A stretch of DNA of 64,000 bases, from positions 1 to 64,000 of the forward strand of contig JBDKER010000007.1 of NCBI GenBank assembly GCA_039795165.1, given 5' to 3'. The notes below the pieces were generated by a model. That model did not search any database and was not told the origin of the DNA. It saw only the letters and a program-made list of their open reading frames with translations. The translations under genes and the position numbers were made by a program. Below, piece by piece: positions 34,953 through 43,144 of the stretch. Position 1 is the first letter of the stretch, and the number at the start of each line of letters is the position of its first letter. This stretch comes from V1-33 sp039795165 (lineage in GTDB: Bacteria; Verrucomicrobiota; Verrucomicrobiia; Verrucomicrobiales; V1-33).

Positions 34953-36071
34953 ATGGAGAAAAGAGCGCGCTACATCATGATTGGAGGATTTCTCGGGGCG
35001 GGCAAGACCACTGCGGTGGGTGCGGTGGCCCGGCGGCTCACGGAGCAGGGACTGCGGGTCGGGCTCATCACAAATGATCAGGCGGGAGGGCTCGTCGATA
35101 CTAAGCTGCTGCGGGGGCAGGGGTTTGCGACTGAGGAGATTGCGGGCGGTTGTTTCTGCTGCCGTTTCGGCACGCTCGTGGAAGCGGCGCAGAAGCTTGA
35201 TGCGGCGGCGCGTCCCGATGTTTTCATTGCCGAGCCCGTGGGCAGCTGCACGGATCTGGTGGCCACGGTGACCTATCCCCTGCGGAGGCTCTATGGCGAT
35301 GCGTTCACCATCGCTCCGCTGGCGGTGCTGGTCGATCCCGTGCGGGCGCGGCGGATCTTCGGACTGGAGTCGGGCGGAAATTTTTCCGCAAAGGTGGTCT
35401 ACATCTTCCGAAAGCAGCTGGAGGAGGCGGACGTCATTGTGATCAGCAAGAGCGACCTGCTGGCGGCGGAGGAACTGGAGGAACTGAGGAGTGTGCTGGA
35501 GCGGGAGTTTCCGGAGGCACGGGTCATGAGCGCTGCGCTGCGTGACGGTGCTGGACTTGCGCCGCTCATGGATTTTCTGCTGTCCGCCGAGCAGTCGCGC
35601 CGGTGTCCGATGGCTGTCGATTACGAGGTCTACGCTGATGGTGAAGCCCTGCTGGGCTGGCTGAATGCGACGGTTTCCCTGCGCCATGACGATGAATTCG
35701 ACGCCAACGCCTTTCTCCGCGTGCTGGCTGAGAGGGTGCAGGGACGGCTGGCGGACGCCGGTGCCGAAATTGCCCATTTCAAGATGACCTTCAGTCCCGA
35801 TGGCAGTCTGGCCGGGGAACTGGCCAGTGTGAACCTTGTGCGGACCGATTATGTTCCGGAGCTGGGGATGGAACTGGACGAGCCGGTGGCGGGCGGCCAG
35901 CTGATTGTCAATCTGCGGGCGGAAGCGGATCCTGCGGAGTTGCTGGCGTCGCTGCGGGACGGGCTGGTGGTGTCGTCCGGTGAATTTCAGGGTCTGCAGG
36001 CGACCGTGGAGCATGCCGAGCATTTCCGCCCGGGCAAGCCGGTGCCGACGCACCGGGACGCGTCGGCCTGA
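34953..36071 (+). CDS. CobW-family GTPase (metallochaperone-like)
   Basis: 372 residues. G3E GTPase: Walker A GGFLGAGKTT (11-20), the metal-binding motif C67-F-C-C70 in EEIAGGCFCCRFG, VFIAEPVGS for switch/Walker B, and the base-specificity segment VISKSDLL. Family members (CobW, YeiR, ZNG1, nitrile hydratase activators) use GTP to deliver zinc, cobalt or other metals to client enzymes. The client is unknown here. The C-terminal half (about 220-372) does not show the usual His-rich loop of CobW. I chose the ATG at 34953, since the sequence upstream looks non-coding. It stands alone. Confidence 0.88.
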   Translation: MEKRARYIMIGGFLGAGKTTAVGAVARRLTEQGLRVGLITNDQAGGLVDTKLLRGQGFATEEIAGGCFCCRFGTLVEAAQKLDAAARPDVFIAEPVGSCTDLVATVTYPLRRLYGDAFTIAPLAVLVDPVRARRIFGLESGGNFSAKVVYIFRKQLEEADVIVISKSDLLAAEELEELRSVLEREFPEARVMSAALRDGAGLAPLMDFLLSAEQSRRCPMAVDYEVYADGEALLGWLNATVSLRHDDEFDANAFLRVLAERVQGRLADAGAEIAHFKMTFSPDGSLAGELASVNLVRTDYVPELGMELDEPVAGGQLIVNLRAEADPAELLASLRDGLVVSSGEFQGLQATVEHAEHFRPGKPVPTHRDASA

Positions 36072-36183
36072 GGGTCGCCGGGCGGCTCCGGCTGGGGAAC
36101 TGGACAAGGAACTGGTGCCGGGCGAGCGGCATCCGCATTCTTCGAGGACGCCTCGCTGCTCCCCAGCGGGAGGGTGACGGCAA

Positions 36184-37113
36184 TCAGGTCCAGAGGGGGG
36201 ATCGGTACTGGCCGCTCGCGAAGAGGGCGGCGATGGCGGCGACCACGCGGGGGCGGTCATCGGGCCAGGTGACTCCGAACCACTGGCTTTCGGTGGGCAG
36301 GACGCGGCAGGTGGCGGATCCCGAGCGGATGGCGGCATCGACTCCGAGTGGAATGTAGAATTCGGCGGCTGGGCTGGTGCCTGATGCTGCGAGGAAGCGG
36401 GTGAATTCCGCACCGAAGATGCCGAAAACAGCTGGGGTGAAGCCCCACATGTTCATGGAGACCGTTTCGTCGCCGCTGAGGGGTCGTGGGGCGCTTCCCT
36501 CGGTGCGGTTCTCCGCGCCTGTTTCCGTGCGGTGAATATCGGTGAGTTCCTCGACGCCCGCGAGCAGGCCTGCAGCGTCGACGGAGCAGAGCCCGCGGGC
36601 CACGCGGCCGTGTTCGCTGAGGGTATTGCGGAGCCGGAAACCGACCATGCTCCATGCGGCCGGGCCATCCGCCGGACCCGGGGAGCGGAGGAACCGGGCC
36701 ATTGCCGCAAAGGATTCCGCTCCGTAGAAGTCGTCGGCGTTGATGACGCAGAACGGTTCCGTCATTTCATGGCGCGCTGCCCAGACGGCGTGGCCGGTAC
36801 CCCATGGCTTGCGGCGTTCGGCGGGCACGGAGAAGCCCGGAGGAAGATCGGTCATGTCCTGATAGACAAGGGAAACCGGAAGGTGCGGGGTGAGTCGGTT
36901 GACGACCCGTTCACGGAATTCCGCCTCGCCTTCCCGGCGGATGATGAAGACGACGCGCCCGAATCCGGCGGCGCGTGCATCGAAGACCGAGAAGTCGAGC
37001 AGGGTTTCCCCGCCCGGCCCCATGGCGTCGGTCTGCTTGGATTTGCCGCCGTAGCGGCTACTCATGCCGGCTGCGAGGACGAGGAGGGCGGGAGGCGGAA
37101 CAGAAGGCGGCAT
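36184..37113 (-). CDS. Nucleotidyltransferase, NDP-sugar synthase-like
   Basis: 309 residues. The N-terminal pyrophosphorylase motif LAAGMSSRYGGKSKQ (about 13-27), then AMGPGGETLLDFSVFDA, GTGHAVWAARHEM for the nucleotide and VINADDFYG for the catalytic metal site are present. It would activate a phosphorylated compound, probably a sugar, with an NTP for envelope or capsule synthesis; the substrate is unknown. It begins 8 bases after the dnaA stop on the same strand, so the two genes are likely cotranscribed, an unexpected pairing. Confidence 0.85.
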   Translation of the reverse strand: MPPSVPPPALLVLAAGMSSRYGGKSKQTDAMGPGGETLLDFSVFDARAAGFGRVVFIIRREGEAEFRERVVNRLTPHLPVSLVYQDMTDLPPGFSVPAERRKPWGTGHAVWAARHEMTEPFCVINADDFYGAESFAAMARFLRSPGPADGPAAWSMVGFRLRNTLSEHGRVARGLCSVDAAGLLAGVEELTDIHRTETGAENRTEGSAPRPLSGDETVSMNMWGFTPAVFGIFGAEFTRFLAASGTSPAAEFYIPLGVDAAIRSGSATCRVLPTESQWFGVTWPDDRPRVVAAIAALFASGQYRSPLWT

Positions 37114-37121
37114 GGCAGCCG

Positions 37122-38504
37122 TCAGATGCTGCGCCGCAGCCCGGTTTCAAGTGCGGTGATGCGCAAGCGGAGGGATTCGTCGTCGCGCAGGCGCTTCTCC
37201 ACGGTGCGGCAGGCGTGCATGACCGTGCCGTGGTCGCGTCCCCCGAAGGCTTCGCCGATTTCATGATAGGAAAGTCCGGTCAACTCGCGGGCGAGATGCA
37301 TGGCGGCCTGCCGGGCGAAGGCGATGGCAGCCGTGCGTTTCCGGCTGACCATGTCGGCGAGGCGGATGTCGAACGATTCCGCCGTCAGTCTCTGGATGCG
37401 GTCGATGGTGATGCAGTTTTCCGCTTCCTGACGCAGGAGGTCCCGGAGCAGTTCCTCGGCCTGACTGAGGGAGAGGGGGCCGTTCAGGGAGATCCATGAG
37501 GCCATGCGGATGAATGCTCCATGGAGCCGGCGGACATTGCTGCGGACCCGGGAGGCCAGCCAGTGGATGAGGTCCGGGGGCACGTCGATCGACAGGGCTT
37601 CCGCTTTTTTGCGGAGGATGGCCACCCTTGTTTCCTCGTCCGGAGGAGTGAGTTCCGCGGTCTGTCCCCACTCGAAGCGGGTCACCAGACGGGATTCGAG
37701 GTCCTTGATTTCTCCGGGCGGTCGGTCGCTGGACAGGACGATCTGCTTGTGACCGTCGAGAAGCGCATTGAACGTGTGGAAGAATTCCTCCTGGGAACGT
37801 TCCTTGCCGGCGAGAAAGTGAATATCGTCGATGAGGAGGACATCGGCCTGCCGGAAGCGCTTGCGGAACTTGACGATGGTATTCGTCTGCAGCGCCTGGA
37901 TGAAGAGGTTCGTAAACTCCTCGCTCGTGATGTAGAGTACCTTGGCCTTCGGGCGGGTCGCCGCGATCTGCCAACCGATGGCCTGCATGAGGTGAGTTTT
38001 GCCAAGTCCCGATCCTCCGTAGAAAAAGAGAGGGTTGTAGGCCCTGCCCGGAGCCGCTGCGACGGCATGGGCGGCGGCATGGGCAAACTGGTTGCTGGCG
38101 CCGACCACGAAGCTGCCAAAATTCCGATCGGCAGATAGCCCGGCGACCGGGGCGGGATCGGGTTCCCCGTCCGTACTTGCTTCGGCCGGACTGGTGGATT
38201 CTGCCTGATGGCCGGACTGAGGGGGCTGCAGGGCTCCCGTCGCCATGCCATCAGCGACGGCAATGCTGAGGGGCGGCGCTTCTCCGACGACGAGGGCAAA
38301 CGCTTTCTGGAGGGCGGGAAGGTAGTTTTCCTCGATCCAAAGGTGGTGAATCGAATCCGGAACGCCTACCTTCACCCCTTCATCCGAGGCTCCCAGCAGT
38401 GTCGCCGAGGAAAACCACCGCGCGAAGGCATCGGGTCCCACGTTCTGTCGGAGGTGTTCGGAAACGTGTTGCCAGAGAAGTTGGAGCCGGTCTGAGGAAG
38501 GCAT
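37122..38504 (-). CDS. dnaA: Chromosomal replication initiator DnaA
   Basis: 460 residues with the four-domain layout: domain I (LWQHVSEHLRQNVGPDAFARWF), a variable linker (to about 125), the AAA+ domain with FFYGGSGLGKTHLMQAIG and LLIDDIHFLAGKE, and the DNA-binding domain IV with the DnaA signature FGGRDHGTVMHACRTV. It binds DnaA boxes at the origin and opens DNA with ATP. dnaN is not adjacent; a nucleotidyltransferase gene follows. The upstream region (38505-39137) shows no sequence matching a DnaA box by eye, so the origin is probably elsewhere. Confidence 0.98.
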   Translation of the reverse strand: MPSSDRLQLLWQHVSEHLRQNVGPDAFARWFSSATLLGASDEGVKVGVPDSIHHLWIEENYLPALQKAFALVVGEAPPLSIAVADGMATGALQPPQSGHQAESTSPAEASTDGEPDPAPVAGLSADRNFGSFVVGASNQFAHAAAHAVAAAPGRAYNPLFFYGGSGLGKTHLMQAIGWQIAATRPKAKVLYITSEEFTNLFIQALQTNTIVKFRKRFRQADVLLIDDIHFLAGKERSQEEFFHTFNALLDGHKQIVLSSDRPPGEIKDLESRLVTRFEWGQTAELTPPDEETRVAILRKKAEALSIDVPPDLIHWLASRVRSNVRRLHGAFIRMASWISLNGPLSLSQAEELLRDLLRQEAENCITIDRIQRLTAESFDIRLADMVSRKRTAAIAFARQAAMHLARELTGLSYHEIGEAFGGRDHGTVMHACRTVEKRLRDDESLRLRITALETGLRRSI

Positions 38505-39137
38505 GGGTCAGGTAAGAGGAAAAACGGAAGAAAATCTGCGCGGATAGAGAGGGAAGGCGCGCTGCGTCAGGTCCATCAGCCGGGATCGCCGACGTCTGGA
38601 AAGGGCCGCGCAGCAAGGTGCCAGCACCCGCACCGCTGGCAGCATCCCATGAGCAGGCGGAACGCCTGGCAGCAATGTCGGGGGAGGCATGAGGAATGGA
38701 GGGCATGATGGATGCAACGGGGTGCTGCGGAGACCTCATCAGGTGTAGTCCGCACCCTCGCGCCGACAAGAAAATTTTCCCTGGAAGCGGCACTTTTTTT
38801 GCGGATTTCCGCTTGAAATGAACTTTGTTAGGAGATTTCCGGTTCGGAACGGGAAATGGTCTTTTTCTGGCGCTGGAAGACTGTGATGCGCGGTGGCGGG
38901 CCTGTCCTTTGGAGCCGTTAACTGCTGCGGAATTTTTAGAAAAACTGTGCAGCCGGGGAATCCCGGCGTCGGCCTCCCGTGACGTAATGACTACGCGGGT
39001 GCGGATCGGAAAGGGAGATGGTGAGGCTTTCGGGTGAACGGAATCGCTGTCCGGTGGTCACAGTGAGGGGAAGCAGACGGGGCTGAAGCCTCGGCTTGCG
39101 CCCTGATGCTCCGGATTTTCTCCATTTTCTGATTCTC
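38505..39137. other. Divergent intergenic region between dnaA and the type II secretion cluster
   Basis: 633 bases without a convincing gene. An AT-rich patch at 38768-38835 (AAAATTTTCC, CTTTTTTTGCGG, TTGAAATGAACTTTG) may hold a promoter. TGCCAGC (38619-38625) and GCTGGCA (38635-38641) form a 7-base-pair stem. No TTATCCACA-like box is seen. A weak 70-codon frame (38825-39037, TTG start) is not supported by a ribosome-binding site or a known family. Confidence 0.6.
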
Positions 39138-40148
39138 ATGCTGATTACTGACTGTTCCCTCAAGCAGAGCCGGAGGCATCGCCGCGGGTCGGCGCTGCTG
39201 ATGGTGATCTGGCTGGTGGCGATGCTGTCGCTGATCATCTACAGCACGATCCGGATCGTGGCGCACGACATGGACCTGACGATTGCGCAGAAGCAGGCCT
39301 TCCGGGCGCGGCAGCTTGCGGAGATGGGGATCAATGTGGCCATGAATCCGGTGGTGAAGGAATACGATGCCGCGCTGCTGAACATGACGATGGAGACCAA
39401 TCCGATGCTGGCGGAGGGAGAGACCGTGGCGGTGCGGATCCGCGGGGAGGGCGGGCGGTTCAACATCAACCGGATTCTGCAGATGCAGGACCGGGTGCTT
39501 CTCGAGAGGCTCTTTGCGCTCTGGGGCTTTGGGTCGGAGGAGGCGGATACCCTCATTGACCGGCTGGTGGACTGGACGGATCAGAATGATCAGACGACAC
39601 TCAAGGGGATGGAGCGGGAAGATTATGAGAAGCTCGGTTATATCGGCTATCCGTTCAATCGTCCGTTCTATTCACTGGACGAACTGCTGCTGGTACCGGG
39701 GTTTGACCTGCTGGCGGCGAATGCGCCGGACTGGCGGGATTTCTTCACGATCTACAGCAGTGGGGGTCTGGACCTGAACGAGGCTGAGCCGAAGGTGATT
39801 GCGGCGGCGATTCTGGCGTGCAGTCCGACGGCGGATCCGCAGGATGATTATCCTCGGTTTGTGGAGGAAGCGGTCGAGTTCGTGCAGAATTTCCGATGGG
39901 GTGCGGATGGGGTTGAGGATACGGAGGACGACCAGAAGCTGCAGGATCTCGGGACCGCTTTTCAGATGCTGGGAATTGATGCCAGTGATCCGATGACGCA
40001 GCAGCGGTTCAGTCTGAACGATCAGACCGTCCATATCGAGAGCGTGGCCACCGTGGGGGAGTACCGGAAGCGAGTGGTCATGATCGTGCGCGGCCGGAAT
40101 GCCAACCCGCAGATTCTAACCCGCGAAGAAGTCCCTCTTTTCCAGTAG
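39138..40148 (+). CDS. gspK: Type II secretion minor pseudopilin GspK
   Basis: 336 residues. A basic leader (SLKQSRRHRRGSALL) runs straight into a hydrophobic segment (MVIWLVAMLSLIIYS), as in prepilin-like proteins, and AEMGINVA follows the N-terminal helix. The globular part includes LWGFGSEEADTLIDRLVDWTDQND, typical of the GspK/SAM-like domain, and a GGLDLNEAEP stretch (helix-hairpin-helix-like). GspK caps the pseudopilus tip and helps push cargo through the secretin. It is the first gene of a cluster leading to the secretin. Confidence 0.88.
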   Translation: MLITDCSLKQSRRHRRGSALLMVIWLVAMLSLIIYSTIRIVAHDMDLTIAQKQAFRARQLAEMGINVAMNPVVKEYDAALLNMTMETNPMLAEGETVAVRIRGEGGRFNINRILQMQDRVLLERLFALWGFGSEEADTLIDRLVDWTDQNDQTTLKGMEREDYEKLGYIGYPFNRPFYSLDELLLVPGFDLLAANAPDWRDFFTIYSSGGLDLNEAEPKVIAAAILACSPTADPQDDYPRFVEEAVEFVQNFRWGADGVEDTEDDQKLQDLGTAFQMLGIDASDPMTQQRFSLNDQTVHIESVATVGEYRKRVVMIVRGRNANPQILTREEVPLFQ

Positions 40149-40202
40149 CCTCTTGGCGTTCCCTGTGATTCGCATGCCGCTTTTCCGAGATTCCCCGCTT
40201 TC

Positions 40203-41474
40203 ATGAAACAGACAGCCAACCCCAACGAAAACTCGATCCTGCTTCCGGGTGAACAGGCGTGGGAACTCTGGCGTCAGACGCCGGCCGGCTGGCAACTGGC
40301 GGAGGTGCTTGCGGAATCGGCGGGTCCAGCGGACTGCCGCCAGTGCCGGGTGTTCGGCTATCCGGTGGCGGCGGCCTTTGCGGTTCCGGTGCGGGCGGCG
40401 ACGACGGAGGCGGATCTGCTGCCGGACATAGTCGATGTGCAGTTGGAGAAGCAGAATCTGAAGCCTGAATCGGAGTATGGAAGGCTCATGGATTACCGGA
40501 TTGCGGAGCAGGATGGCGGGCAGACGCTGCTGCTGGCGAGTGTGCTCCATGGAGCGCGTGCGGATGTGCTGCCGAAGCAGCCGCCGCGGCAGTTCGAGGT
40601 GTCGCCGTACCTGTACTATCTGCCGGATAATTCGCTGGTGATCTGGAAGGAGCTGGGACGGCTGGTCTTCTGTCTGACCCGGGGTGATCAGCCGCTTTAT
40701 TTCCACGCGCTCAACACGCCGGATCTCACGCCGGCCGCGGCTCAGGAGATCGAGCAGCTGCTCATGCCGCTGTACATGCAGCAGATGGCTCCCGAACTGG
40801 AGAGTGTCAGGCTGTGGACGGACTCGATTCAGCCGGGTGCGGCGGAAGCTCTCGGGGAAGTCTTCGGGGCGCGGGTGATTCAGGAAAAGCGTCCGGCTCC
40901 GGCTCCGCCTCAGGTGGCGTCCTCGCTGGAGCCCCCCTCGGTGGCGCTCGGCAAGATCCGCTCGGCAAAAGCCGCCCGCATCCGGCGCATCGTGATGGCC
41001 AGTGCAGCTGCGTATCTGCTGATTCCCGGATTTCTTGCCGTGCGCTGGTTCATGGCGCAGCAGGAGACGGACCGCCTGCAGAAGACGGTGAATGCTCTGC
41101 AGTCGCAGTATGGATGGGTCGAAACAACCGTCCGCCAGGAGCAGGCGATGGAAGCTGCGGTGAACGTGAACAAGTATCCGATCGAGATTCTCAAGCAGGT
41201 CCTTGATCCGCTGTACCAGCAGCAGAGCATGAACGTGCGGGTCACCAGCATCGACATTGAGCGTGACCACAAGGAGGGCGAGGACGTGGCCGACATCACC
41301 ATCAAGGGTGAGGGGCAGACCAGCCAGAACGCGATTCTCTACACGACCAAGATCAAGGCGAACCCTGCACTCAAGGAGTACGAGTGGACTCCGAAGGTCG
41401 AAGCGCCCAAGGGCGGGGCGGTGCCCTTCCAGATCAAAGGAACCACGAGGAAGAAAGACGATGACGCAGCTTAA
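40203..41474 (+). CDS. GspL-like / PilM-PilN-like inner-membrane secretion component
   Basis: 423 residues. A cytoplasmic part (1-260) is followed by a transmembrane helix (about 264-285, RIVMASAAAYLLIPGFLAV), and a periplasmic part with a short coiled coil and a ferredoxin-like end (MNVRVTSIDIERD). This layout is that of GspL, which links the cytoplasmic ATPase to the periplasmic platform. The sequence is divergent, so the name rests on layout and on its place between gspK and the next small membrane protein. The next gene overlaps by 14 bases. Confidence 0.6.
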   Translation: MKQTANPNENSILLPGEQAWELWRQTPAGWQLAEVLAESAGPADCRQCRVFGYPVAAAFAVPVRAATTEADLLPDIVDVQLEKQNLKPESEYGRLMDYRIAEQDGGQTLLLASVLHGARADVLPKQPPRQFEVSPYLYYLPDNSLVIWKELGRLVFCLTRGDQPLYFHALNTPDLTPAAAQEIEQLLMPLYMQQMAPELESVRLWTDSIQPGAAEALGEVFGARVIQEKRPAPAPPQVASSLEPPSVALGKIRSAKAARIRRIVMASAAAYLLIPGFLAVRWFMAQQETDRLQKTVNALQSQYGWVETTVRQEQAMEAAVNVNKYPIEILKQVLDPLYQQQSMNVRVTSIDIERDHKEGEDVADITIKGEGQTSQNAILYTTKIKANPALKEYEWTPKVEAPKGGAVPFQIKGTTRKKDDDAA

Positions 41475-42174
41475 ACCCAGCGAGAAGCGGATGCTCATCA
41501 TCCTTGGGGTCGGGATCTTCCTGATCCTCAATATCCTTGGCTGGACGTGGTACTCCGGTCTGATGCTACGGACGCAGCGGAAACTCGGTCTGCTGCGCGG
41601 CAAGGCTGGCAATTTCGAAATGTGGAAGCGGGAAGCCGGTAGTGCTGCCAGTAAGCGCGAATGGATCGGCACGAATCTGAAGGAGTACCCTGACGAGGCC
41701 TTTCGGGACACGTATCTGGATGCTCTGGTGCAGGGAGAACTGCGGTCTGGGCTTGATCTGGAGCTTCTGTCGCCGCGGCCTCTGGATACGCAGATGCCTT
41801 CGGATGAACTGCCGTTTGTCCGGAGCCGCTACGAGGCGAAGGTGAAGGGCACATGGGCCGATGTGATGACGTTCGTGTACCGGCTCCAGAAGCCGACGGA
41901 ATTCCGTTTTGTGCCCCGCCTGACCATGGTGCCCCGGAAGAATGAGGAAAATGACGCCGAGCAACTCGTGGAGTGCACGCTCATGATCGAGAAATGGTGG
42001 TCGCCGGAAAGCGGGACCACCATGGAAATGGCAGTGACAGAAGCTTCGGCTGAACAAATTCCGGCACCGCCAGTCCAAGAAACCAGCAGCGGAGCGGTTC
42101 CGGCGGTACCGACCGAGCCGGTTCCTGCATCCGAACCAGTTGCCAACCCCATCCCCTCCAGCAATGGACAGTAG
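41461..42174 (+). CDS. GspM/PilO-like inner-membrane secretion component
   Basis: 237 residues. One transmembrane helix (about 11-33, LIILGVGIFLILNILGWTW) near the N-terminus is followed by a heptad-rich stretch and a small alpha/beta domain (ELRSGLDLELLSP, then WADVMTFVYRLQKPTEF), the arrangement of GspM and PilO, which bind GspL/PilN. A Pro-rich tail (residues 205-237) ends the protein. The start overlaps the previous gene by 14 bases and its stop overlaps the next start by 11, so translation is coupled along the cluster. Confidence 0.6.
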   Translation: MTQLKPSEKRMLIILGVGIFLILNILGWTWYSGLMLRTQRKLGLLRGKAGNFEMWKREAGSAASKREWIGTNLKEYPDEAFRDTYLDALVQGELRSGLDLELLSPRPLDTQMPSDELPFVRSRYEAKVKGTWADVMTFVYRLQKPTEFRFVPRLTMVPRKNEENDAEQLVECTLMIEKWWSPESGTTMEMAVTEASAEQIPAPPVQETSSGAVPAVPTEPVPASEPVANPIPSSNGQ

Positions 42175-43108
42175 ACTGCACCTCATCCGCAAGGCCATCC
42201 AGCTGACGGCCGTAGCCACCGCCATGGCCGGGACGTCCACCGGGCACGCCGAGCAGGCCGCGGTCGACCCCGCTGCTCCCGCTGTGTTTCCCCCGCAGGA
42301 ATACGATGTCTCGCGCTACGAGAACCTGCAGGCGAAGAGCCCGTTTGAGTTTGAATTGAAGGCTCCGCCGCCTCCGGAGGTGGCAGATCCGTTCGAGGGC
42401 ATGGTGCTCGCGGGCTACGTCGGCTCGACCAAGAACCTCACGGTATACCTTGTGAACACGAAGGCGAATGGTGAGCGGATTTCGGTCTACAGCGACGCTT
42501 CGCCGCGCAAGGGATCCGACAAAACGGGCATCCGCATTGTGGGACTGAACCGCGGGCGGACGCTCAAGACGACGACTGTGATTCTTGAGAAGGACGGCCA
42601 GCAGAAGGAGATCGGTTTTGACGAAACGGCGTTGTCCAACATGAAGGGCGGCGCTGCCGCGGGCGGTCCTCAGGGTGGTCCGCAGCTTCCCGGCAACATG
42701 CGGGGTCCCGGAGGGATGCCCCGGCCCGGTCAGCCCGCGCCTGGCGGTGCCCTGCCGGTGCCGCAGTACCAGGCTCCACAGGCTGTGGTGCCCGGGATGA
42801 ACAACGCGCAGCCGAATCCGGGCGCCGCGGCGGCGGGAACTGTCATCGTGAATGGCCAGGCGGTGCCGCTCAACAACAATGCCGCCATGGTCAATTTCCT
42901 CGCCGGGGGAGGACAGGGTGCGGTCCCGAACGTGCAGGGGGCTCAGCCGGTCCAAGCAGTGCAGCCGCAGGTGCAGGTCCAGCAGCCCGCCATTGTCAAC
43001 CCACCCCAGCCGCAGACGCAGGCCACGCAGCCTGGTCTTCCGCAGGGACGCGGAGGCCGGGACAACGCGCCGCCGCGCCGCCGTGTCGTCATGCCTTCCG
43101 GCAACTGA
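42164..43108 (+). CDS. PilP/GspC-like periplasmic secretion component
   Basis: 314 residues with a signal peptide (about 1-30). A short folded part follows (FEGMVLAGYVGSTKNLTVYL and TTTVILEKDGQQKEIGFDE; about 75-165), resembling the beta domain of GspC/PilP that docks onto the secretin. The rest (about 170-314) is Pro/Gln/Gly/Ala-rich and probably unstructured, ending in a basic tail (RRRVVMP). It lies between the inner-membrane components and the secretin, which fits a connector role. The family assignment is by layout and location. Confidence 0.55.
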   Translation: MDSRLHLIRKAIQLTAVATAMAGTSTGHAEQAAVDPAAPAVFPPQEYDVSRYENLQAKSPFEFELKAPPPPEVADPFEGMVLAGYVGSTKNLTVYLVNTKANGERISVYSDASPRKGSDKTGIRIVGLNRGRTLKTTTVILEKDGQQKEIGFDETALSNMKGGAAAGGPQGGPQLPGNMRGPGGMPRPGQPAPGGALPVPQYQAPQAVVPGMNNAQPNPGAAAAGTVIVNGQAVPLNNNAAMVNFLAGGGQGAVPNVQGAQPVQAVQPQVQVQQPAIVNPPQPQTQATQPGLPQGRGGRDNAPPRRRVVMPSGN

Positions 43109-43144
43109 TCACTTTACTCTTCACCACCTTTCCCCGTCACGCTC

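Noticed and set aside
38825..39037. 70-codon plus-strand frame starting at TTG
   Set aside because: No family, no ribosome-binding site and weak coding character; it is listed only within the intergenic description.
38505..39137. Possible oriC beside dnaA
   Set aside because: No DnaA boxes are recognisable and the AT-rich patch is short.
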